Origin: Datnioides undecimradiatus
Taxonomy: Eukaryota > Chordata > Actinopteri > Lobotiformes > Datnioididae
Direction of reading: 5' to 3'
DNA length: 64,000 bases
NCBI GenBank assembly: GCA_008933995.1
Contig: WARS01000036.1
Coordinates: 21,798,285-21,862,284, forward strand
How positions within the stretch are numbered: position 1 is the stretch's first letter; each line of letters opens with the position of its first letter. A model generated the notes under the pieces. It was not told where the DNA came from, made no database searches, and saw only the letters and a program-made list of their open reading frames with translations. This document shows, piece by piece, positions 1 through 11,859 of the stretch. Made by a program: the position numbers and the translations under genes.

Positions 1-1893
1 ACATGTTGACTATGAGTGGCGGCGCACCGACAGAAGTGAGAGTCCTCAAATTGCCATCTAGACCTGTTGAAAGCATGGAAGGCTGGGGAGCCCGGTGTCA
101 CTGGTGTGGCCGTGGCGAGGGATGAGCCTGGGGCGGAGGTTTCCCATTCCTCCGGAGTCCGGCTCACTCCTCTCTGACGTCGCTCTCACGTCCCAGCAAG
201 CGGGCGTAGCCGCCTTGCAACAGCGCCAGATGTGTTCTCCCCCTGCAGGCACTAACCTCATTCAACATCATATAGAAACACTCCCAGGGGTGGTGTGTGT
301 TCCGCGTCCCCTACAGTTACCTGAACACAAGAAAAGGTGATTCAGGAAGGAATTGGAAGCAATGCTGGCGATGGGGTAATAGAAAAGAGGTCACACGAAA
401 GTGCCTGGTGTAGCCCATTGTTCTGGTGGTCAGAGGATGGGTCTGCTCACCCGGTTCTGCATCAGCGGACTTCTCGCAAAGATGAATGATGTGTGTATCA
501 CGCGATTTGATGCTTATCCGATGCCCCAGATCTGACGAGCTCCTGGATCGGCTTGGCACTGCAAGCTTTTCCGACACTGGATTTAACCAAGGGTTACTGG
601 CAGATTCCTTGTCTCAGAGTCCAAGGAAGCAGGCGTTCTCCACCGTACGGTTTGTACCAATTTGTCGCGCTTCCATTCGGATTGTTTGGGGCCCCAGCCA
701 CCTTCCAACGCCTCATGGACCGGGTGCTGCGGCCCTGCGCTGCCTCGCCCGCCTACTTGGATGATATTTGTTATCATAGTAACAGCTGGGTAGAACACGT
801 CACGTGATGGCTGCTGTGCTTAGTCGCTGGGGCAGGCGGGGCTCCGCGTATCGAAGAAGTCTTAATTAGACGGAGGAGGTTCGGTATCTGGGTCACTGCT
901 TGGGTGGCGGGCAGGTGCGTCATGGTGGATAAAACTGGTGATTACTTGGCCTGCCCATGACAAATCCCAAGGAGGTCAGGCGGTTTTGGGTCTGGCGGAT
1001 ATTACCAGCGGTTTTATCCTGGTTTTTGCTGATCTGGCCAGCCCATTGACCGACTGATGACCACGTAAGCAACGCCTCAGATCCAGTCCAGTGGGCCGGG
1101 CAGTGCCAGCTGGCGTTTGAGAGGTTGAAACAGGCCCTCTGTGAGGAGCCACTCCTCTTTACTCCTAACTTCTCCCTCCCTTTTGTCCTGCAGACTGATG
1201 CATCGGACCGGGGCTGGGGCCAGTTTGTCCCAGCAGGTGCGAAGTCGTCGTCCGGTGTACATCGGCGGAAATTGCCGGATAGAAACCGGTTCAGCACTAT
1301 CGAAATTAACCGCCGTCCGGTGGGCGGTCGAGCCCTCGCGGTACTATCTCCTGGGGCCGCCCTTTCACCTCTGTTGGACCATGCCGCTCCAGTGGCTCCA
1401 CCGCATGAAGGATACCAACGCCTGGATCACTGGTATCACTGGTGGTATCTGGCGTTGCAGCCTTTTAAGTTCACAGTGGTCCACAGGCGGTAGCGGATAG
1501 CGTGGCCGACTTCTGTCGCGTCCCTCCAGGGGCGGGAATTAACTGGGCAGACGGCCGCCCGGCCTGGTCGGGCGGTGAGGTATGATGTGGTAGGGGTGTG
1601 GTTCAGCATCAGCTGTGGGAGAGGGGCCAGGGAGTGGCTCGGATTAGTCTCTGGCCACAGGTGTGAGTAATTTGACTGAATTGCTTCCTCTGCCTGCAGT
1701 AGCGGCTGCTGGGTCGGGTGATAAAGACTGTCGGGGAAAGGAAGGGGGAGGATATCGGCATCGCGGTCGAGCGGGACCAGAGCGCGTGGATGCCATGCTT
1801 TTCATTAAAGAAAATAAAAACCAGTTTGTACACCCGTGATCACCTGCCTGCTTTCGTGTGTATGCGTGTGTAGCTCGAGAGAACCAGTACCAT
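1..1893 (+). mobile_element. Ty3/gypsy LTR retrotransposon, decayed, copy 1 (pol fragment and 3' LTR-like end)
   Basis: Broken pol remnants lie in order on the plus strand. The protease/RT linker is at about 170-360. The RT core is at 553-780, with LDLTKGYWQIP, LYQFVALPFGLFGAPATFQ and the catalytic YLDD box. RNase H follows at 1125-1270 (FVLQTDASDRGWG). The reading frame shifts repeatedly and most of the RNase H to integrase region is missing, so the copy cannot make an active polyprotein. The window begins inside the element, so its 5' end is unseen. A second copy of the same family lies at 35314-36508 and has different deletions. RT and RNase H motifs make the superfamily call firm; the family name is not determined. 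Confidence 0.85.
1586..1893 (+). repeat. Probable 3' LTR of gypsy copy 1
   Basis: This segment starts TGTGG after a purine-rich stretch and matches, with differences, the segment at 36190-36508 that ends the second gypsy copy. It contains an AATAAA-like polyadenylation region near 1812. The boundaries are inferred from the match between the two copies; no 5' LTR is visible in this window. Confidence 0.5.
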
Positions 1894-2312
1894 ATGCCTT
1901 GACAATGTTCAGTAACTTGTGTATATTGGTGTTATACATAGTTTGGTTCTTGGGGATTTCTTGCTGACCTTGGAACAATGTGGTAGACAATGTGGTAGAC
2001 TTGTCCAGAAGCCAGCTGCCCATTAGAAATCACCACAGATTCTGTGAAATATCTCCTGGCAATTAAAATCATTTTTCATTACAAAAAAAACACTATTATT
2101 TCACTATTTCCACATAACAAGAGGATAGTTCATTCTTTTTTATTTTTGTACTCATTACACTAATAATGAGGCTGCTGCTTATTACTGCGCAGTGGTATTG
2201 CAGGAAACAAATCCTCACGTTAAACACTTCCAAAGATCACAGAATCCACATCTCTGAATTATTTTGGAAAGAACCGTAATGTCTGTGCAGTTTCATTATT
2301 GGTACATTAAAG
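1894..2312. other. Intergenic, no gene seen
   Basis: AT-rich spacer between the gypsy LTR and the first OR pseudogene. I see no reading frame, repeat or RNA gene that I can name. Confidence 0.5.
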
Positions 2313-3245
2313 TATTTTTTGCTGAACAACCTTTTTGAAATTGTTTAAATTTCTATTTGCATTTCAGTCCATATATGATCGGTTGAAGAGAGGATGGCAT
2401 ATTATTATTTGCATTATTAGATTAAACCCATGCAATTTTGGGAAAATCTGTGTCCACTCGCAGCGAAGTATATCATATACACTCAAGAACCAGGAAAAGG
2501 TTGAATAAAACCATTAAGTGTGGTAAACGAATTCTGCAGCGGCTTTTCTCCTGTGACTTCTCTACTAGCACGATAGGTTATTACAAGTATTCTGGTGTAT
2601 GTAAAAAAGGATGAAAAGAGTACAGGAAGAAAGAACAAGATTTACCAAAACAAATAAGCCATAGATATTTTAGAGACACTTGAAGTCACACAGTAGGTTG
2701 TAAACTGTGCTGTTACAAATTATTCCTTTGAAAGTAAATTGACAGAGTTTTTATAACCATTCAGTGTAATTGGCACTACCATTTGGCCAGTGGGCAGGGC
2801 AGGCTAAAACCAAGAAAGTGTTGACAGTTGTTTTTCCTCCTGATGATTTGCATGTGCAGAGGGTTTACATATATAGACACATATCTGTGTAGGACATGAC
2901 TGCCAACAGTAGGAATTCCTGAACCACCTAAAGCATAAAACGCAAACCACTGAGAAGAGACAGAGGCTGAATATGACATGATCTGTTTTTCAGATAAAAA
3001 GTCAATCAGGAGCTTTGGGTAGATAGCAGAGCAGAAAAGAACAGAGTTCAGTAACAGAGCTGCAATAAAAATGTACATGGGCTCATGGAGGTTTTGGTGA
3101 ATCCAGATCAAATACACAATAGTAGAATTGAGTGCTTGGCCAATTAGAATATATAATGTGAGCATAATCACAAAATAAAGATATCTGTATTTGTGCAGTT
3201 CAACATACCCATCGATGATTATATGTTGAATTTTCTGATTATCAT
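2313..3245 (-). pseudogene. Odorant receptor pseudogene (OR-psi1)
   Basis: Relic of an intronless teleost odorant receptor, a class A seven-helix GPCR. Recognisable pieces in order on the minus strand are the N-terminal segment ending GYVELHKYRY, TM2 (NLHEPMYIFIAALLLNS), the intracellular-side segment SEKQIMSYSAS, a damaged TM3/DRY region near 2880, a TM4 region near 2800, TM5 near 2620 and the NPIIYGLK region near 2375. Several single-base insertions and deletions break the frame, for example after the SEKQ segment and around the DRY motif. The ATG expected by alignment with the intact paralogues is not in frame. Closest in pattern to OR-psi2 at 5845-6751. The family call is firm and the gene is not functional as read. 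Confidence 0.85.
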
Positions 3246-3414
3246 TAAGGGCATCTACTCAGTACATTATGTGAAAAGTCTAATTTAAAGATAACAACAT
3301 ACCGCTATACAGCATTGTTGGCGAGTCGTGTTTATTAAAAAACAGTCCAGTGAAAACAAACTTTAAGATCTGCGACGACGAACTTCATTTGAGTCTGTGG
3401 ACAGTTTTTATCAT

Positions 3415-3440
3415 GCATAGCCTCCATGGATCTCATTAAC
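3415..3440 (-). promoter_or_regulatory. Shared OR upstream block (for OR-psi1)
   Basis: On the receptor's sense strand it reads TTAATGAGATCCATGGAGG, about 170 bp upstream of the relic's start. The same block precedes nine other ORs here (see findings). It persists although the receptor is dead. Confidence 0.55.
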
Positions 3441-3449
3441 ACCCCAACA

Positions 3450-5844
3450 AAGTGCTACTCTCTAATTTCAAACAACTTAATCAGCTTCTGAGGCCTAAAC
3501 TCATGAGTGTCGTTTACTTGGATGTTTGTCCTTGTCCATCAGGAGAAAAAACCCACAAGGCACAAGCCTGATCGCAGTTCTGCTATAGGGCCACAGGAAA
3601 ATATGAGAAATCAAAGTTTTGTTTTGCATTTAGCATTTTATACCAAATATACTGTTGGTTTTTAAATATTTTAAATCCTTGTTTTTTATGTCCATTTTAG
3701 CTATCGTGCAGTCTTTGCTAAGGATTGCATTAAATATCTTGGTATCCTGTCAACAGTCCTGGATCCCTCATGCAGCTGCAGGTATAAAATATGCCAGAAT
3801 GCAACTGGCATTTGCCCCATTCTCCAGACACTCTGAGCTACATATTTGAGATACAGTGAGGAAGGACTCCAATGACTCAACAGCTGTCCCCTCAGTATTC
3901 AGCCAAAAGTAACATCAAAATAACTGCAGACCACCTCTTAGGAGAAAGCGAGGCCCCTAGTTCGTAGATAGACTTCTTTTCAGACATGTCTGCATATTGA
4001 CATTAATGTATAGGTATGTGTACATCAGTAGTTTCTTTTACCTAAGATCTACAAACCAGATCATCATGACCAAGCGAGGTGTCAACAAGATGAGGCTCTT
4101 CTTGTCACCTTTATGTCAGGGGGTAAAAACAAGGACCGAGCCTCTAAATACAGATGTGGCACTGGATCCATGTCAGTGGGAGGATCATCTTCATAGGACA
4201 AGAAAGGGTGATGGTGAGCTATCTACTCTTCAAGCAAAGAGATCACCAACTGGTCTCCGAATATTACTTATTAACTCTGGGTGCAACATGTTTCCTCAAG
4301 GAGGAATCCCACTCTAAATAAACTAATCTACTGCATGGCTGGACCAAGCTTGGCAAATGAATTGCCTGTTAGGGCAGTGCTTCTGTACTGTCTGTTCTCA
4401 CAAGTGCACAATGGTTTCTTGGGTCTGGCAGGAAGTGCAGTAGAATTTGATAGTAAACTCGCACTACCTGACAACACTGGCAGTAGTGAATTTCCTTTGT
4501 TTAGTTGCTGGTTTCTTTCCTGTCTGAGTAGATATTTCCATGTCTGGAAGATTCTTCTGTTGGCAGAAAGCCTGGGGCTCAGTGCTATATTAACTCGCGG
4601 CTGCCATCTTTCCAAAGAGGCAGTCATAGTCTTTATGTTACCTTATTTCTAGGCTGGAACAGGAAGAAACCTGTCTTCAGGAATAAAGGAAAGAGTTCCT
4701 GCTCTGGTAGTCCTCCAGTCTGGAACCTGCTGTTGTTGAACTACAGTACATAGTATCTGTGTCCCTCTGATATTTAGATCAACTATGTGCACAGTGTAGT
4801 GGTTGATTCAGAGTGAAAGACTTCACCAGTTTGAAGTCCACTAACAAGATCTATATATGTCCCTGCTGAGTCAGGTGCTGCTGGATGCAGTGCAGTCCCA
4901 TCCTTGACTGTGATCCACTGACCCTGCTGCCTTGTCCAGTAGAGCAAGCAAAACAGACTGTGTTTCCAGAAATCACATAGAGAGTTGCTAGCATCTGTCT
5001 GTTCATGCATTTTTTTCTATTTTTTTCTGTCTACCTTTAAAGATGTGTTTCAGTAGTTTATTATTGATAGGAATATATCGTAGTGTTGAAATGTTTAAAT
5101 TGCGTTTTTTAATTTTTTAATTGATTATAGTTTCTGTTCATTTCTGATTCTACTGTTTGATGTCTTGAAAAGTGCTATATAAATATAATATAAACTTATT
5201 ACTGTTATTATTGTTTTTAATCAGCACCATCATTATTAATTTACTTCCTTCTCCTGTTTTTTCTCTTTTTTGCTTTTCTAAAACATACTTTTGTCAATCC
5301 ACATATACCCTCCAATACTAACTCCACCATCGTGTGTATTAATATCAATGATATTTATTTTTATCACCTATGCTGAGAGAAAATTCAGCATCACTTCAGA
5401 TTTGAAACAGAAACTGAACCTTGGAGACTCACTGTGTCAGATGAAGGAAGAAGAAATACAACTTTAATTTGCAAAAATGCAAAAAATAAAATAGGTGTTG
5501 AAATGTTTCCAAATAACACACTTTAATGATTTTCTTTTCAACTCATGAGAATATGAAATAAGCACATACTCTTTAAATGACATTGATTGTATAGTAATCA
5601 AAATTATTGGCATTATATTAAACATTATTTTTATAGTAACAATGTGCTTTTTGTATAATTTTATTTCTAAGGCTATTTGCCTATTCATTGATCAGTGATG
5701 ATGAGAGTTGATGTTGCTCTTTACTATACATTAATGTAAAACAAACTCTCACATTAAATACTTCACAGAAATCACGTCACTGAATTAGTATGACACAAAA
5801 CATTAACTGTACAGTTATTATTGTATGCACATTACAACATTTAA
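3450..5844. other. Intergenic, no gene recognised
   Basis: Mostly unique-looking sequence. Open frames such as 3997-4317 and 4281-4652 overlap, use no recognisable domain and have no splice context, so I do not call them genes. The part around 5040-5300 is AT-rich and contains a tail-like AT-rich stretch near 5170-5220. Nothing else is supportable. Confidence 0.45.
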
Positions 5845-6751
5845 CAGAAAAACCTCTTGAGGTGTTTGTAAATTTCCTTCATTTTCAGTCCATATATGAT
5901 TGGATTAAAGAGAGGATGATACATTATCATTTGTAGCGTCATAATTAAAGCGTAATGTTTTTGGAAAATCTGTGTCCATTCATGATAAAAAGAACATCAA
6001 ATGCAGTTAAACAGGTGAAATTGATTAAAACCATCAGAATTAACAGTAAACAGGTCTGTGCAGCTTCTTCCTGACTTCTCTACTACTCCGATAGGATATT
6101 ATAAAGATCTTTGCATGTAAACAATATAAATAGTGAGAAGAAGAACAATTTGCAAAACAATCCAAGCCATATATATTTGGTGCTGCCAGGGGTCACACAG
6201 TGGAGTTTGTAAACTGTGCTGTTACAAATTATTCCATTGAAAGTAAATTGACAGAGTTTTTTATTAGCATTCAGTATAATTGGCACTACCATCTGGCCAG
6301 TAGGCAGGAGCCAGGCTAAAACCAAGAAAGTGTTGACAGTTGTTTTCCTCATGATAGTTGCATATTGCAGAGGTTTACATATAGACACATATCTGTCATA
6401 GGACATGACTGATAGCAGTAGGAATTCAGAACCAGCTAGAGAGTAGTATATGAACCACTGAAAGAGACAGGCTAAATATGACATGATCTGTTTTTCAGAT
6501 AAAAAGTCAATCAGGAGCTTTGGGTAGATAGCAGTGCTGTAAATAACAGAGTTGATCAACAGAGCTGCGATGAAAATGTACATGGGCTCATGGAGGTTTT
6601 GGTGAATCCAGATCAAATACACAATAGTAGAATTAGTGCTTATTATTAGAATATATGCTGTGAGCATAATCACAAAATAAAGATATCTGTATTTGTGCAC
6701 TTCAACATATCCATTAACAAATATGTATGTCAGATTCACCTGATTATCCAT
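5845..6751 (-). pseudogene. Odorant receptor pseudogene (OR-psi2)
   Basis: The frame is intact from the start (6751) through TM4 to TM5. It has an N-terminal glycosylation site (NLT), PMYIF in TM2, SYDRYVSICKPLQY after TM3 and the extracellular-loop cysteines. It then runs out of frame in the TM5 region and stops at 6083 after 222 residues. The missing half (TM6 signature, NPIIYGLK region at about 5885-5920) is still present downstream in other frames, so the loss comes from small indels, not a large deletion. Full-length relatives here are 308-311 residues. The frame is also SYDRY rather than MAYDRY. Non-functional unless the indels are sequence errors. Confidence 0.85.
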
Positions 6752-6942
6752 GATTATAAACTAAACAAAACATTAAGAATTAAAATTCTCCTTACATTAA
6801 CATACCATACACAGTATCTTGTATTTGACTGCCTGGTACTGGACCTTGACATTTAAATGTGTGTTTGATGAAATATTCCAGTAGATACATCAAAATGCAG
6901 ACAGTGAACTGTTTGAGTCTGTGGACGGTTTTTATCAGCCTG

Positions 6943-6968
6943 CTTCGCCCTCCATGGATCTCATTAAT
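6943..6968 (-). promoter_or_regulatory. Shared OR upstream block (for OR-psi2)
   Basis: Sense strand: ATTAATGAGATCCATGGAGG followed by GCGAAGC and CTGATAAAAAC, the most complete version of the block. It lies 192 bp upstream of the start codon. Confidence 0.6.
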
Positions 6969-7164
6969 GTGCTAATATCACCTAAACAACAACACTAGAG
7001 GCCTGAACACATAAGTGTTGTTTAATAACCCTGTCATAGTTTAGTGTGCACCTTTCATCATAAATATTTTGGAACTAAGCAAAAGCAAAATTTTCATTGA
7101 TTGTTTCTCACTAAAACCAAACTTCCTTACCCAGAGTAGAGGCAAAGTAATGGGCAAAGTAGAG

Positions 7165-7395
7165 GTGTTATGCAGTAAGCACCATGGGGTCATTTGCTGC
7201 TAATATGGACGTGCTATCGACCCTGGTGAGGAGTCCTGATATCCCAGAATCTCAAAGTCTTAAATGACTACAGACCCATGGTCCCCGACATACCATGTGA
7301 TAATGAACTTTGATAGACTGATATTCTCCCATCTCAGGCCACTGGTCAGACCAGCACTGGGATCCGGCCGCATTCCTTCCAGGTAAACGTTCCAG
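7165..7395 (+). mobile_element. Short relic of a second non-LTR retrotransposon
   Basis: A conceptual translation of about 7255-7375 gives LNDYRPM followed, after frame breaks, by ILSHLRPLVRPAL. This resembles the RT N-terminal region of a fish LINE (the 'LNDYRPVALTSH...LRPLVRP' region). It ends just before the LINE at 7424. It is too decayed to classify. Confidence 0.4.
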
Positions 7396-7423
7396 GGAGT
7401 GGATCAGTCTGCAGACACAGCGA

Positions 7424-9118
7424 GGATCCATCCATCCATCTTCCTCTGCTTATCCGGGGCCGGGTCGCGGGGGCAGCAGCCTGAGCGGGGATGCCCAGAC
7501 TTCCCTCTCCCCAGACACTTCCTCCAGCTCTTCCGGGAGGATCCCAAGGCGTTCCCAGGCCAGTCGAGAGACATAGTCCCTCCAATGTGTCCTGGGTCTT
7601 CCCCAGGGCCTCCTCCTGGTGGGACATGCCCAGAACACCTCCCCAGGGAGGCGTCTGGGAGGCATCCGAAACAGATGCCCAAGCCACCTCAGCTGGCTCC
7701 TCTCGATGTGGAGGAGCAGCGGCTCTACTTTGAGCTCCCTCCGGGTGACAGAGCTTTTCACCATATCACGAAAGGTGCGCCCTGCCACCCTGCGGAGGAA
7801 ACCCATTTCGGCCGCTTGTATCTGTGATCGCGTTCTTTCAGTCATGACCCAAAGCTCATGACCACAGATGAGAGTAGGAATGTAGATTGACCGGAAAAAT
7901 TGAGAGCTGAGCCGAAAGGCGAAGCTCCTTCTTCACCACGACAGAACGGTACACCGACCGCATCCATCTCCCATTCCATCTTTCCCTCACTCGTGAACAC
8001 GACCCCAAGATATTTAAACTCCTCCACTTGGGGCAGGAACCCTCCTCCAACCTGGAGAGGGCAGGCCATCTTTTTCCGGTCGAGGACCATAGCCTCAGAC
8101 TTGGAGGTGCTGATTCTCATCCCCGCCGCTTCACACTCGGCTGCAAACCTCCCCAGTACATGCTGAAGGTCCTGCTTCGGTCGTACAGAGACCGGACAGC
8201 CCTCAGCCCTCCTGAATCCGAGGTTCAACTATCAGCCGAATTCTCCTCTCCAGTACCCTGGAATAGACTTTCCTGGGGAGGCTGAGGAGTGTGATCCCCC
8301 TATAGTTGGAACACATCCTCTGGTCCCCCTTCTTAAAAAGAGGGACCACCACCCCAGTTGCCCAGTCCAGAGGCACTGTTCCCGCCCACCACGCGATGCT
8401 GCAGAGGCATGTCAGCCAAGACAGCCCCACAACATCCAGAGACTTGAGATACTCTAGCCCACCCCCAGTGCCTTGCCACTGAGGAGCTTCCGAATTACCC
8501 CTGTGACTTCGGCTTGGGTGATGGACGAGTCGACTTCCGAGTCCCCAGTCTCTGCTTCCTCTATGGAAGGCATGTCAGTGGGATTGAGGAGATCCTCAAA
8601 GTACTCCTTCCACTGTCCAACAGTATCCCCAGTCAAGGTCAACAGCTCCCCACTTCCACTGTAAACAGTGTTGGCAGAGAGCTGCTTCCCCCTCCTGAGG
8701 CGCCGAATGGTTTGACAGAATTTCTTCAAGGCCGTTCGATAGTCCTCCTCCATGGCCTCTCCAAACTCCTCCCAGACCCGAGTTTTTGCCTCCGCAACCG
8801 CCTGGGCTGCAGAACGCTTGGCCTGCCGGTACCCATCAGCTGCTCAGGAGTCCCAGAGGCCAACCAGGCCCGATAGGACTCCTTCTTCAGCTTGATGGCA
8901 TCCCTTACTTCCGATGTCTACCACCGGGTCCGGGGATTGCCGCCGCAACAGGCACCAGGGACCTTACAGCCACAGCTCCGAACGGCTGCGTCGACAATGG
9001 AGGCGGAGAACATGGTCCACTCAGACTCAATGTCCCCAGCCTCCCTCAGGACCTGGTCGAAGCTCGCCTGGAGGCGATGGTTGAAAACCTCTCTGACAGA
9101 AGGTTTGGCCAGCGAGGA
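7424..9118 (-). mobile_element. RTE-clade (Rex3-like) LINE, 5'-truncated and internally deleted
   Basis: Minus-strand non-LTR retrotransposon. The 3' end is a short (CCAT)n run at 7427-7440, that is (ATGG)n on the element's strand. Upstream it encodes the C-terminal segment (MTERTRSQIQAAEMGF, WLGHLFRMPP), the RT thumb (VGGGFLPQVEEFKYLGVVF), the RT N-terminus ([17 protein letters not shown]) and the linker [13 protein letters not shown]. The RT core between RIQEG (about 8215) and the DLQHVLGRF segment (about 8180) is gone, removing the FADD catalytic box. The 5' endonuclease is missing. It is a sister of the copy at 26395-29280. The clade call rests on RT wording and the GATG-type tail; the exact family is an inference. 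Confidence 0.75.
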
Positions 9119-10716
9119 TCATGTTCTTTTATTTCACTCATAGTTTTGACACATGTTGGGAGCCCAGGGCCATAAGGCCCACTCATAAACAAATGTTCAA
9201 TATCACCACTAATGGTCAAAAATTCTGCAGTGAACCTTTAAAGCCACTCATTTCTTTTTAAACCACAGATTGTTATTTTTACATTTCTGTTTCTTCACTG
9301 ATTAAACAGTTACAAATAGTACAAAGTACAAATTAAACAGACAAGCTTCAGCATGTTAAACTGTGTTGGTAGGAATGTTCTTTTACTTGGACAGAGCTGA
9401 GTTACTTGTTCATAATCATTTGATTCCAGTTTGCTCGCATACAGTATTACCTATAACAGACAGACTTGGGATTGAAGTTCGAGGTACGTGGAAGGACAAT
9501 GTTGGTCTGATCATTTTCGCCATCTGGTTTTTCTACTGTCTACAGTCATGCAAAATGCTCTGAGGCTTTGAACTAAATGGTCAGCATTTTAACGTGCTTG
9601 TGAGGACAATAATACACTGACATATAGCAGCTACAATGCTATAATGTTAGTGTGTCAGCATGATAATATGTGGTTATTGGCAGTAAATAGCTGATGGGAA
9701 TGTCGTTTGTTCTGCAGGTCCTATGATGAACAACTTGACATTTTGTCCTGATGACGTTGCTAAATGAAAAGTGTGAGGGGCGGTTTTGTGGTTGTCTGCT
9801 TCCTTTTTGAGACAGTTCACTGAAGTTTTAGTGATTAAATGTGCTGGACAGACAGAGGCCAGGGAAGTAGAGTTTATTTGTGAACAAGACTCATTTAATG
9901 TCTTTACATTTTAAAGTGTCTTTACTCCTCACCCATGAAATGCAGCAACTTGATCTGTGGCTCTTTGCAGACGTTAACAGATGTCGTTAACATCAGTTTT
10001 GCATGTGCAGAGCTCGCAGTCAAGTTAAAAACAATATGTATGCAACTTCAGGTTAGACTTTCATTTTATGAGTTTTGAACATACACAAAAGAGGGAAGTC
10101 AGGTGACCTTTGACAGTTAATGGCAGTTCAGCAACCTTCACTTTAATGTGATAACATTTATGCTGTAATTAAAGTTTTAAGGAAACGTTACAGTGAAATT
10201 GTCACTGTGACTTTTTTATGAAAGGGACTCTATTCAGACCTGAAACACTGACTTTAAAAAATGCATGACAGTATCTTTGATGTCATGGTCACAGATTACC
10301 TCAAGGTTTTTAATGTTTGAGTTGAAAGGTGAACATTCATGCAAACATACGCACACAATAAGTAGTTGTTTCATACACGAAGGCTAGGTGAAACTTTATA
10401 TTAAAGGCATTACTGTGTAATTTGCTGTATAATTTTATTTTACCACATTAATTTAAAACAAAAATGTTTTTTTAATGAAATGAAATTTGTTCATGTACAG
10501 AAAGAATCAAAACATCATATTGAAGCTTAGAATAACAGCACTAAACTGATAATCATTAAATGCTGCAGCTCATACCTTCAAAACATTTCATTTAGATTTA
10601 AATCTTTAAAGAATCACATAAATTCATCTCGTCTACGTTATTATTTTGTATAAATGATATAAATATATATTACTGCAAATCTATATAACTACACGTTAAT
10701 TATTTATATTGATGTA
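9119..10716. other. Intergenic, contains a fish dispersed repeat
   Basis: Around 9560-9780 is a diverged copy of a dispersed fish repeat with CAGCATTTTAACGTGCT and, later, GATGGGAATGTCGTTTGTTC wording. A related copy lies at 51430-51610. The rest, to the OR at 10717, is AT-rich with no gene seen. Confidence 0.4.
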
Positions 10717-11643
10717 TTAGTTTAGTTTGTCTTGACAGAACAGGCTCTTGATGTGTTTAGAAATTTCTTTCATTTTCAGTCCATAAATAATCGGATTAAA
10801 GAGAGGATGATACAAAATGACTTGTAACGTCATTGCAAAACGCACAGTTTTTGGAAAATCAGATTCCAGTTTAACTATAATCACATCATATGTAAACAGA
10901 CAAGAAAAGTTTATCAAAATCAATAGGTGAGGTAAACAGGTCTGTGCTGCTTTCATCTGAACCTCTCCGCAACTTTGAAAAGTTATAATAAATATCTTTG
11001 TGTATGTAAAAAGTATGAATAGCAAGGGGAAAAGGGCAACATTTAACAAAACAATCACACCATATATAGACAGAGCTCTTGAGCTCACACAGTGAAGTTT
11101 GTAGATTGAATTGTTGCAAAAGATTCCTTTCAGAGTGAAGTTACAGAGTTCAGTGTTAGCACTGAGTGCTATGGGCACTGCGACCTGACCAGCAGGCAGG
11201 ACCCAGGCCAAAATCAGGAAGATATTGACAGTTGTCTTTCTCATGATAGTTGCATATTGCAGAGGATTACATATAGACACATATCTATCATAGGCCATGG
11301 CTGCCAACAGTAAGAACTCTGAACCATTTAAAGAGTAATATAGAAAACACTGAAAGAGACAGGCCGAATATGATATGATCTGTTTTTCAGATAAAAAGTC
11401 AATCAGGAGCTTTGGGTAGATCACAGAGCTGAAAAGAACAGAGTTGATCAACAGAGCTGCAATGAAAATGTACATGGGCTCATGGAGGTTTTGATGAAGT
11501 GAGATCAGACACACAATAGTAGAATTACCACAGATTATCAGAATATAAACTGTGAACATGATCATAAAATAGAGATATCTGTATTTGTGAACTTCCACAT
11601 GCCCACCAAGGATTATCAATGATGTATTTAATTCATCATCCAT
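10717..11643 (-). CDS. Odorant receptor, intact (OR-A)
   Basis: Single-exon, 308-residue class A GPCR. It would sit in the membrane of an olfactory sensory neuron and signal through the olfactory G protein; no ligand can be read from sequence. Features are an N-glycosylation site (NTS, residues 6-8), GN in TM1 (39-40), PMYIF after TM2 begins (56-60), a conserved TM3 cysteine (95), MAYDRYVSIC (116-125), three extracellular-loop-2 cysteines (167, 176, 185), the OR TM6 signature KAAQTCLPHL (231-240) and NPIIYGLK in TM7 (283-290). Length and motifs are normal for teleost ORs. The start is the first ATG and aligns with MDxxLN starts of the paralogues. The shared upstream block lies 178 bp away. 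It is a member of the large teleost type-1 OR group; subfamily not assigned. Confidence 0.93.
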   Translation of the reverse strand: MDDELNTSLIILGGHVEVHKYRYLYFMIMFTVYILIICGNSTIVCLISLHQNLHEPMYIFIAALLINSVLFSSVIYPKLLIDFLSEKQIISYSACLFQCFLYYSLNGSEFLLLAAMAYDRYVSICNPLQYATIMRKTTVNIFLILAWVLPAGQVAVPIALSANTELCNFTLKGIFCNNSIYKLHCVSSRALSIYGVIVLLNVALFPLLFILFTYTKIFIITFQSCGEVQMKAAQTCLPHLLILINFSCLFTYDVIIVKLESDFPKTVRFAMTLQVILYHPLFNPIIYGLKMKEISKHIKSLFCQDKLN

Positions 11644-11820
11644 CTAGTCAAAAATCTGATTTTAGTATATACACCAGCCAGATAATGACACAAGCATACA
11701 TGAACTTTGACGCTTACATGCAACCTGTTTGAGTCGTTGACCTTCACTTTGTATGTGTTGACTGTCAGAATTCAGAAAGTGAACTGTGACCTGAGTCTAT
11801 GCATTGTTTTTAATCAGATG

Positions 11821-11847
11821 GCTTCACCCTCCATGGATCTCATTAAA
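11821..11847 (-). promoter_or_regulatory. Shared OR upstream block (for OR-A)
   Basis: Sense strand: TTTAATGAGATCCATGGAGG, then GTGAAGC and, after six bases, GATTAAAAAC as the AT-rich box. It sits upstream of an intact gene, so it is the best candidate for a working promoter. Confidence 0.6.
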
Positions 11848-11859
11848 CTCTCTACCAAG

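Noticed and set aside
7399-8285. Many 60-140 codon open frames on both strands over the LINE at 7424-9118
   Set aside because: They are antisense or off-frame shadows of GC-rich LINE coding sequence.
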